From NCBI GenBank assembly GCA_045629005.1, contig JAZQQJ010000065.1, positions 1-32,573 on the forward strand: a stretch of DNA of 32,573 bases, written 5' to 3'. This DNA comes from RGIG3528 sp045629005. GTDB taxonomy: Bacteria > Bacillota > Clostridia > Lachnospirales > Lachnospiraceae. The position numbers and the translations under genes were made by a program. The notes beneath the pieces are model-generated. The model worked only from the letters and a program-made list of their open reading frames with translations. It was not told the origin of the DNA and ran no database searches. Of the stretch, positions 32,211 to 32,573 are shown in pieces. Position 1 is the first letter of the stretch. Each line of letters starts with the position of its first letter.

Positions 32211-32573
32211 TGAGAAAACGTAAAAAAGTTACATAAAACAAGCAAAACAAGCCAAATATGTAACCTTACGGCTGAGAAAGAGGTGCCGGGGTTACATAAA
32301 TCGGGCAAAACAAGCCAAATATGTAACCTTACGGCTGAAAAAGGGGTGCCGGGGTTACATAAATCGGGCAAAACAAGCCAAATATGTAACCTTGCGGCTG
32401 AGAAAAAGTAAAAAAGTTACATAAACCGCCCAAAACAAGCCAAATATGTAACCTTACGGCTGAGAAAAAGTAAAAAAGTTACATAAACCGCCCAAAACAA
32501 GCCAAATATGTAACCTTACGGCTGAGAAAAAGTAAAAAAGTTACATAAACCGCCCAAAACAAGCCAAATATGT
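32211..32573. repeat. Tandem array of 62-63 bp units with internal inverted repeat (continues past window)
   Basis: Six copies of GTTACATAAA start at 32228, 32291, 32354, 32416, 32478 and 32540, giving periods 63, 63, 62, 62, 62. In each of the first five units GTTACATA pairs with a downstream TATGTAAC about 19 bases later; the sixth unit is cut by the window edge. The inner part ends AAAACAAGCCAAA in nearly all copies and varies only in a few bases (AACAAGC, ATCGGGC, ACCGCCC). The linker begins CTTACGGCTGAGAAA and has two forms: GAGGTGCCGGG-like in the first two units and AAGTAAAAAA in the last three. The last three units are almost identical, so they arose recently. Minus-strand translation of 63-bp units is open, but 62-bp units break any frame, so I favour a DNA- or RNA-level role or a minisatellite. 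The gap 32113-32210 between array and rmuC holds only a weak promoter-like TATGAT. Confidence 0.9.

Noticed and set aside
32144..32371. Minus-strand 75-codon frame with a repeated LHIWLV peptide
   Set aside because: It is a translation of the 63-bp repeat units; units further along are 62 bp and break the frame, and there is no ribosome site.
32211..32573. CRISPR array
   Set aside because: Period is regular, but the segments between the repeated parts are nearly identical rather than unique, and there are no cas genes.

Overview
The window looks like part of a chromosome from an anaerobic, carbohydrate-using Clostridia species, most likely Lachnospiraceae (Butyrivibrio/Roseburia-like). This is inferred from strong Shine-Dalgarno sites, sigma-A type promoters, Gram-positive lipoproteins, a family II CBS-domain pyrophosphatase, a GH94 cellobiose phosphorylase, a maltodextrin ABC system and a chemoreceptor. 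No 16S or other species marker is present, so the genus is not fixed.

Positions 1 to about 7014 are the right part of an integrative mobilizable element that sits against the 3' end of a tRNA-Leu(AAG) gene. On the minus strand it carries an XRE regulator overlapping a sigma-70-like factor that is cut by the window edge. On the plus strand it carries a small DUF3847-like protein, a MOBQ (MobA/MobL) relaxase, a CHC2 zinc-finger protein, a VapE-type P-loop replication protein and a tyrosine integrase. Between the two arms is a sequence that looks like a MOBQ origin of transfer. No type IV secretion genes are visible, so the element probably relies on a helper for transfer. Its left end is outside the window.

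Positions 7014-15988 are chromosomal, mostly on the minus strand. The tRNA-Leu is followed by a tightly packed four-gene operon: cellobiose phosphorylase, tocopherol-cyclase-like protein, PHP phosphoesterase and membrane-anchored alpha/beta hydrolase. Upstream lies an aldehyde dehydrogenase / CBS-pyrophosphatase pair, then a divergent methyl-accepting chemotaxis protein.

Positions 17949-25741 are a maltodextrin/starch locus. A LacI-family repressor is divergent from a surface glycan-binding lipoprotein, a GH13 neopullulanase/cyclomaltodextrinase, a solute-binding lipoprotein and two MalFG-type permeases. No ABC ATPase is encoded here. A tandem 13-bp operator-like repeat overlaps the expected start of transcription, and related boxes occur at the lacI and cellobiose phosphorylase promoters, suggesting a small regulon.

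Positions 25791-32573 hold housekeeping and envelope genes: miaA with a carbohydrate-binding-domain lipoprotein, tRNA-Gln(CUG), a membrane-anchored GH25 lysozyme, a YigZ/IMPACT protein and rmuC. The window ends inside a tandem array of 62-63 bp units, each with an inverted repeat. This is the least explained structure here.
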